A stretch of DNA of 64,000 nt from Pseudoalteromonas sp. T1lg75 (GTDB lineage: Bacteria > Pseudomonadota > Gammaproteobacteria > Enterobacterales > Alteromonadaceae), in contig NZ_PQCD01000049.1 of assembly GCF_002964705.1 (NCBI RefSeq), positions 186,001 through 250,000 on the forward strand, in the 5' to 3' direction. The position numbers and the translations under genes were made by a program. Of this stretch, positions 44,092 to 52,278 are shown piece by piece; position 1 is the stretch's first letter, and each line of letters begins with the position of its first letter. The notes beneath the pieces were generated by a model. That model ran no database searches. It was not told the origin of the DNA and saw only the letters and a program-made list of their open reading frames with translations.

Positions 44092-45086
44092 AATTGCTCT
44101 CCTGCAACACGCTGCATGGCAACCGCAAAGCGGTGCCAGACGGTGGCCAACAAGAGTATTAAGAAACTCAAAAAGAGCGGAAGGTAGAAAAGTGCCTCTT
44201 CCGGGCGCACGGTTTGTTCTTCTTTCGCCAACGGCTCCAGGGCGTCCAGCTCCTGATAGATATTGGCTAGGCTACGGGTGTCGGTGGCGCGAAAATAACG
44301 ACCGCCGGTTTCCTTGGCCAGGTGAGTAAGTAAGCGCTCATCCAAGGCCGCACCACCGCCCATGGAGAACAGGCCGCCGCCAAAGTTGCCGTCGGAGCCA
44401 ACGCCTATGGTGTATACCTTCACTTGTGCATCCTTGGCCAGGATCAAGGCTTCCTCCGGGGTGAGGTTGCCGGCTGTGTTTTGGCCGTCGGTGAGCAGGA
44501 TCACCACCTTGTTGGACGCAGATTTATCGTTAAAACGTTTTACCGCCAAACCCAGGGCATCACCGATGGCGGTGGCGCGACCCACCAGGCCAATCTGCGC
44601 TTCTTTGAGCATTTGCGCCACGGTATCCAGATCCCTGGTTAGCGGGGTTTGTAAAAAGGCGGTATCGGCAAAGAGAATAAGCCCGAGCTGATCGCCCTGA
44701 CGCTCGGTAATAAAGTCGCTGAGCACATTTTTTACCATGCTAAGGCGGTCGACAAAACGTCCCTGATAGGCCATGTCTTGCTCGCGCATGGAACCGGATA
44801 AGTCCACCGCCAACATAATATCGCGCCCCTCATTGGCCAGGGTAATAGGCTCGCCGCGATACACTGGATTAGCCAAGGCGCTCACGAATGTCAGCCAAGC
44901 CAGGGCCAGTAACCAATGTGGCCAGCGCTTGTTAACGCGGGTCTGGGTTTTTGCCTTGGCCTGATAGGCCAGGGAGTCGATACGCAGTAACAAGGTACTG
45001 TGTGTTTTTTTGCTATTTTGCACCCAGGTCAGTAGCCAGGGCAGGGGGAGAAGAATAAACAGCCAGGGCCAGGCGAACTCAAACAT
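44088..45086 (-). CDS. batA: BatA-family von Willebrand factor A membrane protein
   Basis: The 332-residue protein has two N-terminal membrane helices (FAWPWLFILLPLPWLLTW and WLLALAWLTFVSALA) and a VWA domain with a complete MIDAS: DLSGS, then T in QTPLTRDL and D in LLTDGQNTAGN. A C-terminal helix follows (LPLFLSFLILLLATVW). VWA proteins in MoxR operons act with the AAA ATPase as a metal-dependent module. It overlaps the DUF4381 gene by 8 nt and the BatB/C gene by 4 nt. Confidence 0.92.
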   Translation of the reverse strand: MFEFAWPWLFILLPLPWLLTWVQNSKKTHSTLLLRIDSLAYQAKAKTQTRVNKRWPHWLLALAWLTFVSALANPVYRGEPITLANEGRDIMLAVDLSGSMREQDMAYQGRFVDRLSMVKNVLSDFITERQGDQLGLILFADTAFLQTPLTRDLDTVAQMLKEAQIGLVGRATAIGDALGLAVKRFNDKSASNKVVILLTDGQNTAGNLTPEEALILAKDAQVKVYTIGVGSDGNFGGGLFSMGGGAALDERLLTHLAKETGGRYFRATDTRSLANIYQELDALEPLAKEEQTVRPEEALFYLPLFLSFLILLLATVWHRFAVAMQRVAGEQL

Positions 45087-45546
45087 CCAGGGTCTCCTTG
45101 GTCTTAAACTGCACCAGGGCCTGCTTTAGCTTATGCGCCAGCTCATCCTGCTCGGCATTCTGCATGGCATTCTGCATGGCATTCTGCACGGCATCACCCT
45201 TATATAAGGCAGTAAGCTCTTCGGCGTGAAAGGTAAGGCCGCTCAACTGAGACAGGGTCAAGGCCCAGCGCTGGCCAGTCAGGGCGCTTACCTGGGCACC
45301 GTAATAATGTTTGCACAAGCGCTTTAACAGCTGATGCAGGCCTAACGCCGTTTGTTGCTGCGCCAATTCCAAAGCATGGCGTTTGGCGCGCAAGTGTTGC
45401 TGGCGGCGACGATAAACCAGTACGGCGGCGATAATTAACACTAACAGTGTGGCGGCCAAGAGCCACCAGGCCGGACCCGGCGGCCAACTTGATACCTCGG
45501 TGGGGACAATCACATCGGCCAATGGCATTGTGGGGGCTGACTGCAT
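45079..45546 (-). CDS. DUF4381 membrane protein of the MoxR/Bat operon
   Basis: The 155-residue protein begins with LADVIVPTEVSSWPPGPAWW, which matches the DUF4381 pattern of a short periplasmic segment leading into one transmembrane helix (WWLLAATLLVLIIAAVLVY). A basic cytoplasmic helical domain follows, with QRWALTLSQLSG. DUF4381 sits between DUF58 and BatA in many Gammaproteobacteria. A 12-bp repeat encodes QNAM three times. Its ATG follows directly the stop of the last of three 93-bp micro-ORFs. Confidence 0.87.
   Translation of the reverse strand: MQSAPTMPLADVIVPTEVSSWPPGPAWWLLAATLLVLIIAAVLVYRRRQQHLRAKRHALELAQQQTALGLHQLLKRLCKHYYGAQVSALTGQRWALTLSQLSGLTFHAEELTALYKGDAVQNAMQNAMQNAEQDELAHKLKQALVQFKTKETLDV
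45154..45189 (-). repeat. 12-bp in-frame tandem repeat, three units, in the DUF4381 gene
   Basis: GGCATTCTGCAT (plus strand) occurs twice exactly and once with a final T-to-C change, encoding (Q)NAM repeats near the C-terminus of the DUF4381 protein. Confidence 0.88.
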
Positions 45547-45639
45547 TTACAAACTCCCTTCATAAAACTCTTGTTCGAGTACTTTAACGGCACTGATTTC
45601 CACCAAGGAGTGGCGGTGTGGAGGCTGACAGCATTTCAC
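45547..45639 (-). CDS. Micro-ORF 3 of the junction repeat (30 residues, GTG start)
   Basis: GTG directly follows the TAA of micro-ORF 2, and the ATG of the DUF4381 gene directly follows its own TAA. The product differs from micro-ORF 1 by Q24E plus a synonymous Cys codon. Its last codons carry GAAGGGAG, the likely ribosome site of the DUF4381 gene. Confidence 0.5.
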   Translation of the reverse strand: MKCCQPPHRHSLVEISAVKVLEQEFYEGSL

Positions 45640-45732
45640 TTACAAACCCCCTTCATAAAACTGTCGTTCGAGTACTTTAACGGCACTGATTTCCACCAAG
45701 GAGTGGCGGTGTGGAGGCTGATAGCATTTCAT
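45640..45732 (-). CDS. Micro-ORF 2 of the junction repeat (30 residues)
   Basis: ATG directly follows the TAA of micro-ORF 1. The product differs from micro-ORF 1 by C4Y, Q23R and S29G; its ribosome site, inside the end of micro-ORF 1, is GAAGGGAG. Start, stop and length are kept exactly. Confidence 0.5.
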   Translation of the reverse strand: MKCYQPPHRHSLVEISAVKVLERQFYEGGL

Positions 45733-45825
45733 TTACAAACTCCCTTCATAAAACTGTTGTTCGAGTACTTTAACGGCACTGATTTCCACCAAGGAGTGGC
45801 GGTGTGGAGGCTGGCAGCATTTCAT
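45733..45825 (-). CDS. Micro-ORF 1 of the junction repeat (30 residues)
   Basis: ATG follows the DUF58 TAA without a gap, and AAGGGAG inside the DUF58 end supplies a ribosome site 6-9 nt upstream. The product reads MKCCQPPHRHSLVEIS, then AVKVLEQQFYEGSL. The second half copies the DUF58 C-terminus (HSLVEISAAKALEKQFYEGSL in parent; core LEKQFYEGSL). Whether the peptide is made or does anything is unknown. Confidence 0.5.
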   Translation of the reverse strand: MKCCQPPHRHSLVEISAVKVLEQQFYEGSL

Positions 45826-46797
45826 TTACAAACTCCCTTCATAAAACTGTTTTTCCAGTGCCTTGGCGGCACTGATTTCCACCAAGGAGTGGCAATATCG
45901 GGATAGTTTTTGCTGGCGCAAAGCGCCGAGTTGCTGTGCCTGCTGATTAAAGCGGCGGCGAAAGCTGGCGTCGTGCAGGGGTAGGCTAAATTGCCCCTGA
46001 TGACTGCGCACATTCACCGCTTCCGGGTAGTGTGGCAGGTGCTGCTCAAAGGGATCGCTGATCACGCAGGCGACCACTTCACAGTGGCGAGCCAGGCGCT
46101 GTAATTCCCGCTCTATGGCCGGGTTGTTATCCTGTTGCAGCATGGCAAAGTCGCTGAGCAGATATACCGTACTGCCGGGCTTGGCAAGCTGGTTGAGGCG
46201 TTGCAACTGGCGCAGCAGATCTGTGCCAGTGGTGCTACTGCTGAGGGTTTGCTGCTGTTTATGGCTGTCGAGCAGGCCATGGAATACCCGTAACACCGCC
46301 TTATCTCGGCTTTGTGGGCGAAACTCATGGTGCTGCTGATCGTTAAAAACCAGGGCACCAAGCTTGTCGCCCCGGGCACAGGCAGACCAGGCGATCAAGG
46401 CCGCCAGATGCGCCGCTTGCACCGATTTAAATAGCAGCTGAGAGCCAAATTGCATGCTGGCACTAAAGTCCACCAACATCAGTACCGGGCGCTCCTTTTC
46501 TTCCTGAAACAGCTTGGTGTGGGCCTCGCCGGTACGGGCGGTCACACGCCAGTCGATGCTGCGCACATCATCGCCGCTTTGATAATGGCGTACCTCCGCA
46601 AACTCCATGCCACGGCCCTTATGCGGAGCCAGATACTGGCCGCTATGAGGGCTGCGTATACGCTTGCGCACCGCTAAATCCAGCAGCTGGGTTTTGGTTT
46701 TGTAGTAGGTGAGCTCTTTTAAAGCCAGGCTATGGCCGTTGCTATGCAACTGTTGAAGCCATTGCTGCACACCCATGGCTGACTGCAACTTAGCCAT
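45826..46797 (-). CDS. DUF58 protein of the MoxR/Bat operon
   Basis: The 323-residue protein has the DUF58 signature (RSPHSGQYLAPHKGRGMEFA, core GRGMEFAEVRHYQSGDD, then IDWRVTARTGEAHTKLFQEE). This is followed by a degenerate VWA-like half (LMLVDFSASMQFGS). No membrane segment is seen. It shares one base with the MoxR stop. Its 3' end is the source of the adjacent 93-bp repeats. It probably acts as a cytoplasmic partner of MoxR. Confidence 0.92.
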   Translation of the reverse strand: MAKLQSAMGVQQWLQQLHSNGHSLALKELTYYKTKTQLLDLAVRKRIRSPHSGQYLAPHKGRGMEFAEVRHYQSGDDVRSIDWRVTARTGEAHTKLFQEEKERPVLMLVDFSASMQFGSQLLFKSVQAAHLAALIAWSACARGDKLGALVFNDQQHHEFRPQSRDKAVLRVFHGLLDSHKQQQTLSSSTTGTDLLRQLQRLNQLAKPGSTVYLLSDFAMLQQDNNPAIERELQRLARHCEVVACVISDPFEQHLPHYPEAVNVRSHQGQFSLPLHDASFRRRFNQQAQQLGALRQQKLSRYCHSLVEISAAKALEKQFYEGSL

Positions 46798-47753
46798 TAA
46801 GGCACTGCCACGCGCTCTAAAATGCGCGTTAACACCTGATCTTTACTGACGCCCTCGGCCTGAGCTTCGTAGCTCAGAATAATGCGATGGCGCAGCACAT
46901 TATGAAACACCGCCTGAATGTCTTCCGGGCTGACAAAGTCGCGACCATTTAACCAGGCATGGGCGCGGGCGGCTCGGTCCAGAGCAATGGTGGCCCGTGG
47001 ACTGGCACCGTATTCAATCCAGTTGGCCAGGTCGTCATCGACGCGTAAACCATCACGGGTAGCAATCACCAGCTGCACCAGGTATTGCTCTAAGGGCTCG
47101 GCCAAATGCAGTGCCAATACTTGTTGGCGGGCATCGAATAGATCCGCCTGCGAAATAGGCTCAATATTTTGCTGCTCACCGGCCAAGGCCTCGCCGCGAG
47201 TCAGGCGCAAAATGGCCAGCTCAGCTTCGGCGTCCGGGTAATCGATATTCAAATGCAGTAAAAAGCGGTCAAGCTGCGCTTCGGGCAGCGGGTAGGTGCC
47301 TTCTTGCTCCAGCGGGTTTTGTGTCGCCATCACCATAAACAGCTGCTCAAGTGGGTAGGTGTTCTTGCCCACGGTGATTTGCCGCTCGGCCATGGCCTCC
47401 AGCAGGGCCGACTGCACCTTGGCCGGGGCGCGGTTTATTTCGTCCGCCAGCACCAGGTTGTGGAACAGCGGACCCGGCTCAAACACAAACTCGCTGGTTT
47501 GTTGGCGGTAAATATCGGTGCCGGTGACATCCGACGGCAATAAATCCGGAGTAAACTGAATGCGTTGGAAGCTGCCTTCTAGGCCCTTGGCCAAAGCGTT
47601 TACCGCGCGGGTCTTGGCCAGCCCGGGAGGGCCTTCAACGAGCAGGTGACCGTCCGCCAATACGGCAATGAGTAGGGACTGAGTGAGCTGGTGTTGACCG
47701 ATGATTTGGGTATCTAAATAGGTTTTTAATTGTGCAAACTTAGAAACTGCCAT
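46797..47753 (-). CDS. MoxR-family AAA+ ATPase
   Basis: MoxR ATPases act as chaperones for VWA-containing complexes. The ATG with AAGGA upstream gives 318 residues; an ATG eight codons earlier lacks a ribosome site. Walker A is EGPPGLAKT, Walker B LVLADEINRA, and sensor/arginine motifs are ATQNPLEQEGTYPLPEAQLDRF (core NPLEQEGTYPLPEAQLDRF). It is first in a seven-gene minus-strand operon with DUF58, DUF4381, BatA, BatB/C and BatD. Its promoter must lie in the gap shared with fadI. Confidence 0.93.
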   Translation of the reverse strand: MAVSKFAQLKTYLDTQIIGQHQLTQSLLIAVLADGHLLVEGPPGLAKTRAVNALAKGLEGSFQRIQFTPDLLPSDVTGTDIYRQQTSEFVFEPGPLFHNLVLADEINRAPAKVQSALLEAMAERQITVGKNTYPLEQLFMVMATQNPLEQEGTYPLPEAQLDRFLLHLNIDYPDAEAELAILRLTRGEALAGEQQNIEPISQADLFDARQQVLALHLAEPLEQYLVQLVIATRDGLRVDDDLANWIEYGASPRATIALDRAARAHAWLNGRDFVSPEDIQAVFHNVLRHRIILSYEAQAEGVSKDQVLTRILERVAVP

Positions 47754-48049
47754 AAGTGTACTTGTCCTTGCCGGCATATTTAAATGCTGTGAAAAAATAG
47801 GGCGTGTGTCATAACCTTGTTACGCCTAACAACGCCCTTTAGGCATTGCTATAGCCAAATAGTTCGATCGATTTTACTTACAATTGTTCAGTTTTAAAGT
47901 CTTGTTTTTTATTTTGATTGCGCCAGTTTGTTAACTATTGTTGTAGCTGGGTGGTAAATTTAGCCCTGCCTATTGGCAATGCGCCCAGGGTTGTTTTAGA
48001 ATCGGGGAAACATTAACAGGTCAGACCTGTCAGCAGGAGAAGCATTTAT
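47754..48049. promoter_or_regulatory. Divergent intergenic region between moxR and fadI
   Basis: No gene is seen in this 296-nt, locally AT-rich gap. It should carry the MoxR operon promoter on the minus strand and the fadIJ promoter on the plus strand. A FadR-like palindrome lies 20 nt before fadI. I could not place -35/-10 elements with confidence. Confidence 0.5.
48016..48030 (+). promoter_or_regulatory. FadR-type operator upstream of fadI
   Basis: ACAGGTCAGACCTGT is a palindrome with 7-bp arms around one base. Its core GGTCAGACC matches the GGTCNGACC centre of the E. coli FadR consensus. Position just before a beta-oxidation operon supports repression by FadR in the absence of long-chain acyl-CoA. 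Confidence 0.8.
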
Positions 48050-49360
48050 ATGTCTGAGCAAACAAAACTAACAACACGAAACGGGGAGCGCATCGCCATT
48101 GTCAGCGGCCTGCGTACACCTTTTGCAAAGCAAGCGACCGCTTTTCATCATATACCCGCATTGGACCTAGGCAAGCTGGTGGTCAATGAGATGCTTGAGC
48201 GTCTTGATTTCGACCGCAAGGAAATCGACCAGCTGGTGTTTGGTCAGGTGGTACAAATGCCCGAAGCGCCAAATATTGCTCGTGAAATTGTGCTCGGAAC
48301 CGGCATGCCTGTGAATATCGATGCCTATTCGGTCTCCCGTGCCTGTGCAACCAGCTTCCAGGCCATCGCCAATGTCGCGGAGTCGATAATGGCCGGCCAC
48401 ACACAGGTGGGTATTGCCGGTGGTGCGGACTCATCCTCTGTATTGCCTATTGGCGTAAGCAAAAAACTGGCGGGCAGTCTGGTCGACTTAAATAAAGCGC
48501 GCACCCTGTCGCAGCGCTTAAAGATTTTCTCCAAGCTAGGCCTAAAAGACTTACTGCCGGTGCCGCCGGCGGTGGCCGAATACTCCACCGGCTTGTCCAT
48601 GGGGCAAACCGCCGAGCAGATGGCAAAAACCCATAATATCAGCCGTGCCGATCAGGATGCTTTGGCGCATCGCTCACACACTTTGGCAGGTCAGGCCTGG
48701 GCCGAGGGCAAGCTGGCGCAGGAGGTAATGACCGCTCATGTGCCGCCTTATAAGTCGTTTATCGAGCAGGATAACAATATCCGCGCCAACTCCGAGCTTG
48801 CCAGCTACGCCAAGTTAAAGCCGGTGTTCGACCGCAAATACGGCAGCGTCACCGCCGCTAATGCTACGCCATTAACCGATGGTGCGGCAGCGGTGCTGTT
48901 GATGAACGAAAGCAAAGCCAAGGCCATGGGTTATGAAATCCTGGGCTATATTCGCAGCTATGCTTTTACCGCCATCGGTGTGCACGAAGACATGCTGATG
49001 GGCCCGGCGCACTCAACGCCGGTGGCCCTTGAACGCGCAGGTATTACCCTGGGTGACCTGGACCTGATTGAAATGCACGAGGCCTTTGCGGCGCAAACCC
49101 TGGCGAATATGAAGATGTTTGCCTCGGATAAGTTTGCCAAGGAGCAGCTTGGTCGCGATAAGGCCATTGGTGAAATCGACATGGATAAATTCAATGTTAA
49201 CGGTGGTTCCTTGGCCTATGGTCACCCCTTCGCCGCCACAGGTGCGCGTTTGATCACCCAAAGTATTCATGAACTTAATCGTCGCGGTGGTGGTTTGGCA
49301 TTAACCACGGCCTGTGCCGCCGGTGGCCTGGGTGCCGCCTTTGTATTGGAGAGCGCATAA
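48050..49360 (+). CDS. fadI: 3-ketoacyl-CoA thiolase FadI
   Basis: FadI performs the last thiolytic step of beta-oxidation. The 436-residue protein has the thiolase nucleophile C99 in SVSRACATS, the [10 protein letters not shown] histidine region and the final catalytic cysteine in [12 protein letters not shown]. Length and sequence fit FadI rather than the shorter FadA. AGGAGAAG precedes the ATG. The stop shares one base with fadJ, its complex partner. Confidence 0.97.
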   Translation: MSEQTKLTTRNGERIAIVSGLRTPFAKQATAFHHIPALDLGKLVVNEMLERLDFDRKEIDQLVFGQVVQMPEAPNIAREIVLGTGMPVNIDAYSVSRACATSFQAIANVAESIMAGHTQVGIAGGADSSSVLPIGVSKKLAGSLVDLNKARTLSQRLKIFSKLGLKDLLPVPPAVAEYSTGLSMGQTAEQMAKTHNISRADQDALAHRSHTLAGQAWAEGKLAQEVMTAHVPPYKSFIEQDNNIRANSELASYAKLKPVFDRKYGSVTAANATPLTDGAAAVLLMNESKAKAMGYEILGYIRSYAFTAIGVHEDMLMGPAHSTPVALERAGITLGDLDLIEMHEAFAAQTLANMKMFASDKFAKEQLGRDKAIGEIDMDKFNVNGGSLAYGHPFAATGARLITQSIHELNRRGGGLALTTACAAGGLGAAFVLESA

Positions 49361-51705
49361 TGACTGAATCAGTATTTACATTCGAGCTCAATGACGAGCG
49401 CGTGGGTATCGTCACCATAGACGTGCCCGGCGAGAAGATGAACACCTTGCGCGCCAGCTTTGCCGAGCAGTTGCAGGATGTGATCACCACAGCCAACGAA
49501 AATAACGTTAAAGGCCTGGTGTTTATTAGCGCCAAGCCGGATAACTTTATTGCCGGTGCCGACATCAACATGCTGGACGAGGCCAATACCCGCGAAGAAG
49601 CGCTGGCTCTGTCAAGTACCTGTCACGACGCCTTTTTTGACTTGGCTAAATTGCCTTATCCCACGGTGGCCGCCATTCACGGCGCTGCCTTAGGTGGCGG
49701 TTTAGAGTTTGCTCTGGCCTGTGATTACCGCGTTTGTAGCGACAGCGACATTACCAAAATGGGTCTGCCCGAGGTGCAATTAGGCCTCTTGCCTGGCGGC
49801 GGCGGTACTCAGCGTCTGCCTAAGCTGGTGGGCATTCAAAAGGCTCTGGAGTGGATGCTAACCGGCAAGCAGGTGCGCGCCAAGCAGGCGAAAAAAGCAG
49901 GTCTGGTGAATGATTGCGTGCCGCACTCGATTTTATTGGACGTGGCGGTGCAGTTTGCGCAAAAAGGTAAAGCGAAAGCGACGAAACCTCAGCTCGATAA
50001 AATGTCGGCGCTGCTGGAGTCTAACCCCTTTGGCCGCAACCTGATCTTCAAAAAAGCCGCCGAAAATGTGGCCAAGAAGACCGGCGGCCATTACCCGGCA
50101 CCTGAGCTTATTATCAAGGCGGTGCGTGCCAGCGTCGAGCTGGACCAACTCAAGGCCTATAAAACAGAGGCTGAAGGTTTTGCCGACCTGGTTATGAGCG
50201 ATGTCTCTAAAAAACTGCGCGGTATTTTCTTTGCCACCACAGAGATGAAGAAAGAATGGCGCGCCGATGACGCCCCAAGCACCGACAAGATTGCCGTGTT
50301 GGGTGGCGGCCTGATGGGCGCGGGTATCACTCATGTGAGTGCCATCAAGGCGGGTGTGCGCACCCGAGTAAAAGACGTGGCGCAACAAGGCATTGCCGGT
50401 GCCATGAACTACAGCTACAAAATTCTGGAGAAGAAGCGTAAGCGCCGCATTCTGTCTCTGGCCGAGTTGCAAGAGCAGATGAACCGCATTACCGGCACCA
50501 CGGATTACAGCGGCTTTAAGCATGTGGACATGGTTATCGAAGCGGTATTTGAAGACCTTTCTTTGAAGCAGGCCATGGTTGCCGATGTTGAGCAATATGC
50601 CCAAGAGCACACCATTTTTGCCAGCAACACCAGTTCGTTGCCGATAGCGCAAATTGCCGCGCAGGCGCAGCGTCCGGAAAATGTTATTGGCTTACACTAT
50701 TTTTCGCCGGTAGAAAAAATGCCGCTGGTGGAAATTATTCCCCACGAGAAGACCAGTGAGCAAACCATCGCCCGCACCGTGAGCTTTGCCCGCAAGCAAG
50801 GCAAAACGCCGATAGTGGTTAAAGACAAGGCCGGTTTCTTTGTAAACCGTATCTTGGCTCCCTATGTGAACGAGGCGGCAAACCTATTGCTCGCAGGTGA
50901 ACCCATAGAGAAAATCGACCAGGCCTTAGTGGAGTTTGGTTTCCCGGTTGGCCCTCTGGCGCTGCTCGATGAGGTGGGTATCGATATCGGCTCTAAGATC
51001 GCTCCTATTCTTGAGGCCGAGCTGGGCGAGCGCTTTAAGGCACCCGAGGTGTTTAATCGCCTAATCGACGACAAGCGTCTAGGTCGCAAGTCGGGCCGTG
51101 GCTTCTACGATTACAGCAAGAAAAAGAAGAAGGTGGACGAGTCGGTTTACGAATTCCTGGGCGTGACGCTCAGCCCTAAACTAAACAAGGAAGAGATTGC
51201 CCAGCGTTGCGTCATGCAGATGCTGAACGAAGCGGCACGTTGTTTGGAAGAAGGTATCGTCAGCAATGCCCGCGACGGCGACATAGGTGCCATCTTCGGC
51301 ATTGGCTTCCCGCCGTTCCTGGGCGGTCCGTTTAGCTATATGGATAACCTGGGCGCCGGCAAAGTGTGCTCGATTCTGGCAACCTATGCGCAGTTGAATG
51401 ACGGCTTTGCCCCGGCGGCGGCTCTACTGGCCATGGCCGAGCAGGGCGAAAGTTATTACCCGCAGGAGCAGGCGGTTGCCGAGGCTAAAAGCAAGGTTGA
51501 AGCTGAGGAAGAGGTTGAGACAAAGGAGCAGGTTGAGACAAAGGAGCAGGTTGAAGCTGAGAACAAGGCAGAGGCTAGCGACAAAGCCGACGCTGAAAGC
51601 AACGACGAGTCCGAATCAGTTGATTCTGAAGAGCCGGCCAAGGACGTTGCCGGGGACGTTGCCGAGGACGCTGCGGATCAAGACAAGGAACAGGCTCGCA
51701 GTTAA
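49360..51705 (+). CDS. fadJ: Fatty acid oxidation complex alpha subunit FadJ, with acidic C-terminal tail
   Basis: FadJ carries enoyl-CoA hydratase (GAALGGGLEFALACDYRVC, LPGGGGTQRLP) and 3-hydroxyacyl-CoA dehydrogenase (AVLGGGLMGAGI, then GLHYFSPVEKMPLVEII) activities. The homologous part ends near residue 704, the length of E. coli FadJ. About 77 further residues are almost only Glu, Lys, Ala, Asp, Val and Ser, and include an 18-bp tandem repeat at 51514-51549. The tail is an oddity of this gene and is probably disordered. A terminator follows. Confidence 0.95.
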   Translation: MTESVFTFELNDERVGIVTIDVPGEKMNTLRASFAEQLQDVITTANENNVKGLVFISAKPDNFIAGADINMLDEANTREEALALSSTCHDAFFDLAKLPYPTVAAIHGAALGGGLEFALACDYRVCSDSDITKMGLPEVQLGLLPGGGGTQRLPKLVGIQKALEWMLTGKQVRAKQAKKAGLVNDCVPHSILLDVAVQFAQKGKAKATKPQLDKMSALLESNPFGRNLIFKKAAENVAKKTGGHYPAPELIIKAVRASVELDQLKAYKTEAEGFADLVMSDVSKKLRGIFFATTEMKKEWRADDAPSTDKIAVLGGGLMGAGITHVSAIKAGVRTRVKDVAQQGIAGAMNYSYKILEKKRKRRILSLAELQEQMNRITGTTDYSGFKHVDMVIEAVFEDLSLKQAMVADVEQYAQEHTIFASNTSSLPIAQIAAQAQRPENVIGLHYFSPVEKMPLVEIIPHEKTSEQTIARTVSFARKQGKTPIVVKDKAGFFVNRILAPYVNEAANLLLAGEPIEKIDQALVEFGFPVGPLALLDEVGIDIGSKIAPILEAELGERFKAPEVFNRLIDDKRLGRKSGRGFYDYSKKKKKVDESVYEFLGVTLSPKLNKEEIAQRCVMQMLNEAARCLEEGIVSNARDGDIGAIFGIGFPPFLGGPFSYMDNLGAGKVCSILATYAQLNDGFAPAAALLAMAEQGESYYPQEQAVAEAKSKVEAEEEVETKEQVETKEQVEAENKAEASDKADAESNDESESVDSEEPAKDVAGDVAEDAADQDKEQARS
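51514..51549 (+). repeat. 18-bp in-frame tandem repeat, two units, in the fadJ tail
   Basis: GTTGAGACAAAGGAGCAG occurs twice exactly, encoding VETKEQ twice within a longer series of related Val-Glu-rich hexapeptides in the acidic tail. Confidence 0.88.
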
Positions 51706-51730
51706 TCTCCTCCTAAGTACAAGATTGAAA

Positions 51731-51756
51731 AGCGCAGCAATATGCTGCGCTTTTTT
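51731..51756 (+). terminator. Rho-independent terminator after fadJ
   Basis: AGCGCAGC and GCTGCGCT form an 8-bp stem around AATAT, preceded by A-residues and followed by a T-run. It lies 25 nt after the fadJ stop. Confidence 0.94.
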
Positions 51757-51925
51757 GTGCTCAGGATTTTGGGCGCGTATCGGCTTCTAGATGAAATAAA
51801 ATCAACTGAAAAAGTTTACTTAATAACCAATGGTCTAGCTGTGAATTAAAGAAGCAGGGTGGGCTGGGTGGTTAATTAATCAGCATCTTTATGGTAAAGT
51901 CGCCGCCCGAGAATGAGGGGGGATT

Positions 51926-52117
51926 ATGATTTTATTATTAAGTGTCGTGTTTGCCAGTTTGTTGTTTGTAGTTGCCACCGCCAAAGGCATGCCAGCCAAA
52001 CGCTGGGCCCTGTTAGGCGGCTTATGTGGACCCTTCGCCCTGGCGCTGTTTAATGTGCATTACCGCCGCGCTTTGATGCGCGCCATAGCCCATTGTGGGA
52101 TTATTTGGCGTCCCTGA
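51926..52117 (+). CDS. Small conserved-type membrane protein (63 residues)
   Basis: The product has two hydrophobic segments (MILLLSVVFASLLFVVATA and WALLGGLCGPFALALFNV) joined by KGMPAKR, and a basic end (HYRRALMRA). A strong GGGGGG ribosome site lies 5 nt before the ATG, and a terminator directly follows the stop, which supports a real gene. I cannot assign a function; the layout recalls short hypothetical membrane proteins of Shewanella-like genomes. Confidence 0.62.
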   Translation: MILLLSVVFASLLFVVATAKGMPAKRWALLGGLCGPFALALFNVHYRRALMRAIAHCGIIWRP

Positions 52118-52134
52118 TATTTCTTGGTGCCGAG

Positions 52135-52160
52135 AAGGATGCCGCCGAGCATCCTTTTTT
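52135..52160 (+). terminator. Rho-independent terminator after the 63-residue protein gene
   Basis: AAGGATGC and GCATCCTT pair perfectly around CGCCGA, followed by TTTT. It lies 17 nt after the stop codon. Confidence 0.9.
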
Positions 52161-52278
52161 GTGTAAGTGAGTTGCAACTCATCGGCAACGGTTTTCTTAG
52201 TTGGGTGTCGTCGTCACCGCGACAAGATCCAGCTGTTTGGACAAACTATCTAGTTTTAGCAATTCACCCAAAAGCAGA

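Larger units (their letters stand above)
45547..45825 (-). repeat. 93-bp tandem repeat, three units, made from the DUF58/DUF4381 gene junction
   Basis: Three 93-bp units, about 95 percent alike, lie exactly between the DUF58 stop and the DUF4381 ATG. On the minus strand the last ~60 nt of each unit resemble the 3' end of the DUF58 gene. The first part (TGTCAGCCTCCACACCGCC) resembles the start of the DUF4381 gene (AGTCAGCCCCCACAATGCC). The unit is therefore a duplicated stop-start junction. The units share changes absent from the DUF58 parent (GTT for GCC, GTA for GCA, CAA for AAA), so they were amplified from one diverged copy. Confidence 0.93.

Noticed and set aside
45547..45840. Regular 93-bp repeats resembling a CRISPR or minisatellite array.
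   Set aside because: There are no unique spacers or cas genes, and the units are head-to-tail copies of flanking coding sequence in coding register.
45571..45906. A 111-residue plus-strand frame with a repeated peptide (FEYFNGTDFHQGVAVW).
   Set aside because: It is the antisense reading of the 93-bp repeats and of the DUF58 3' end, with no ribosome site and no family match.
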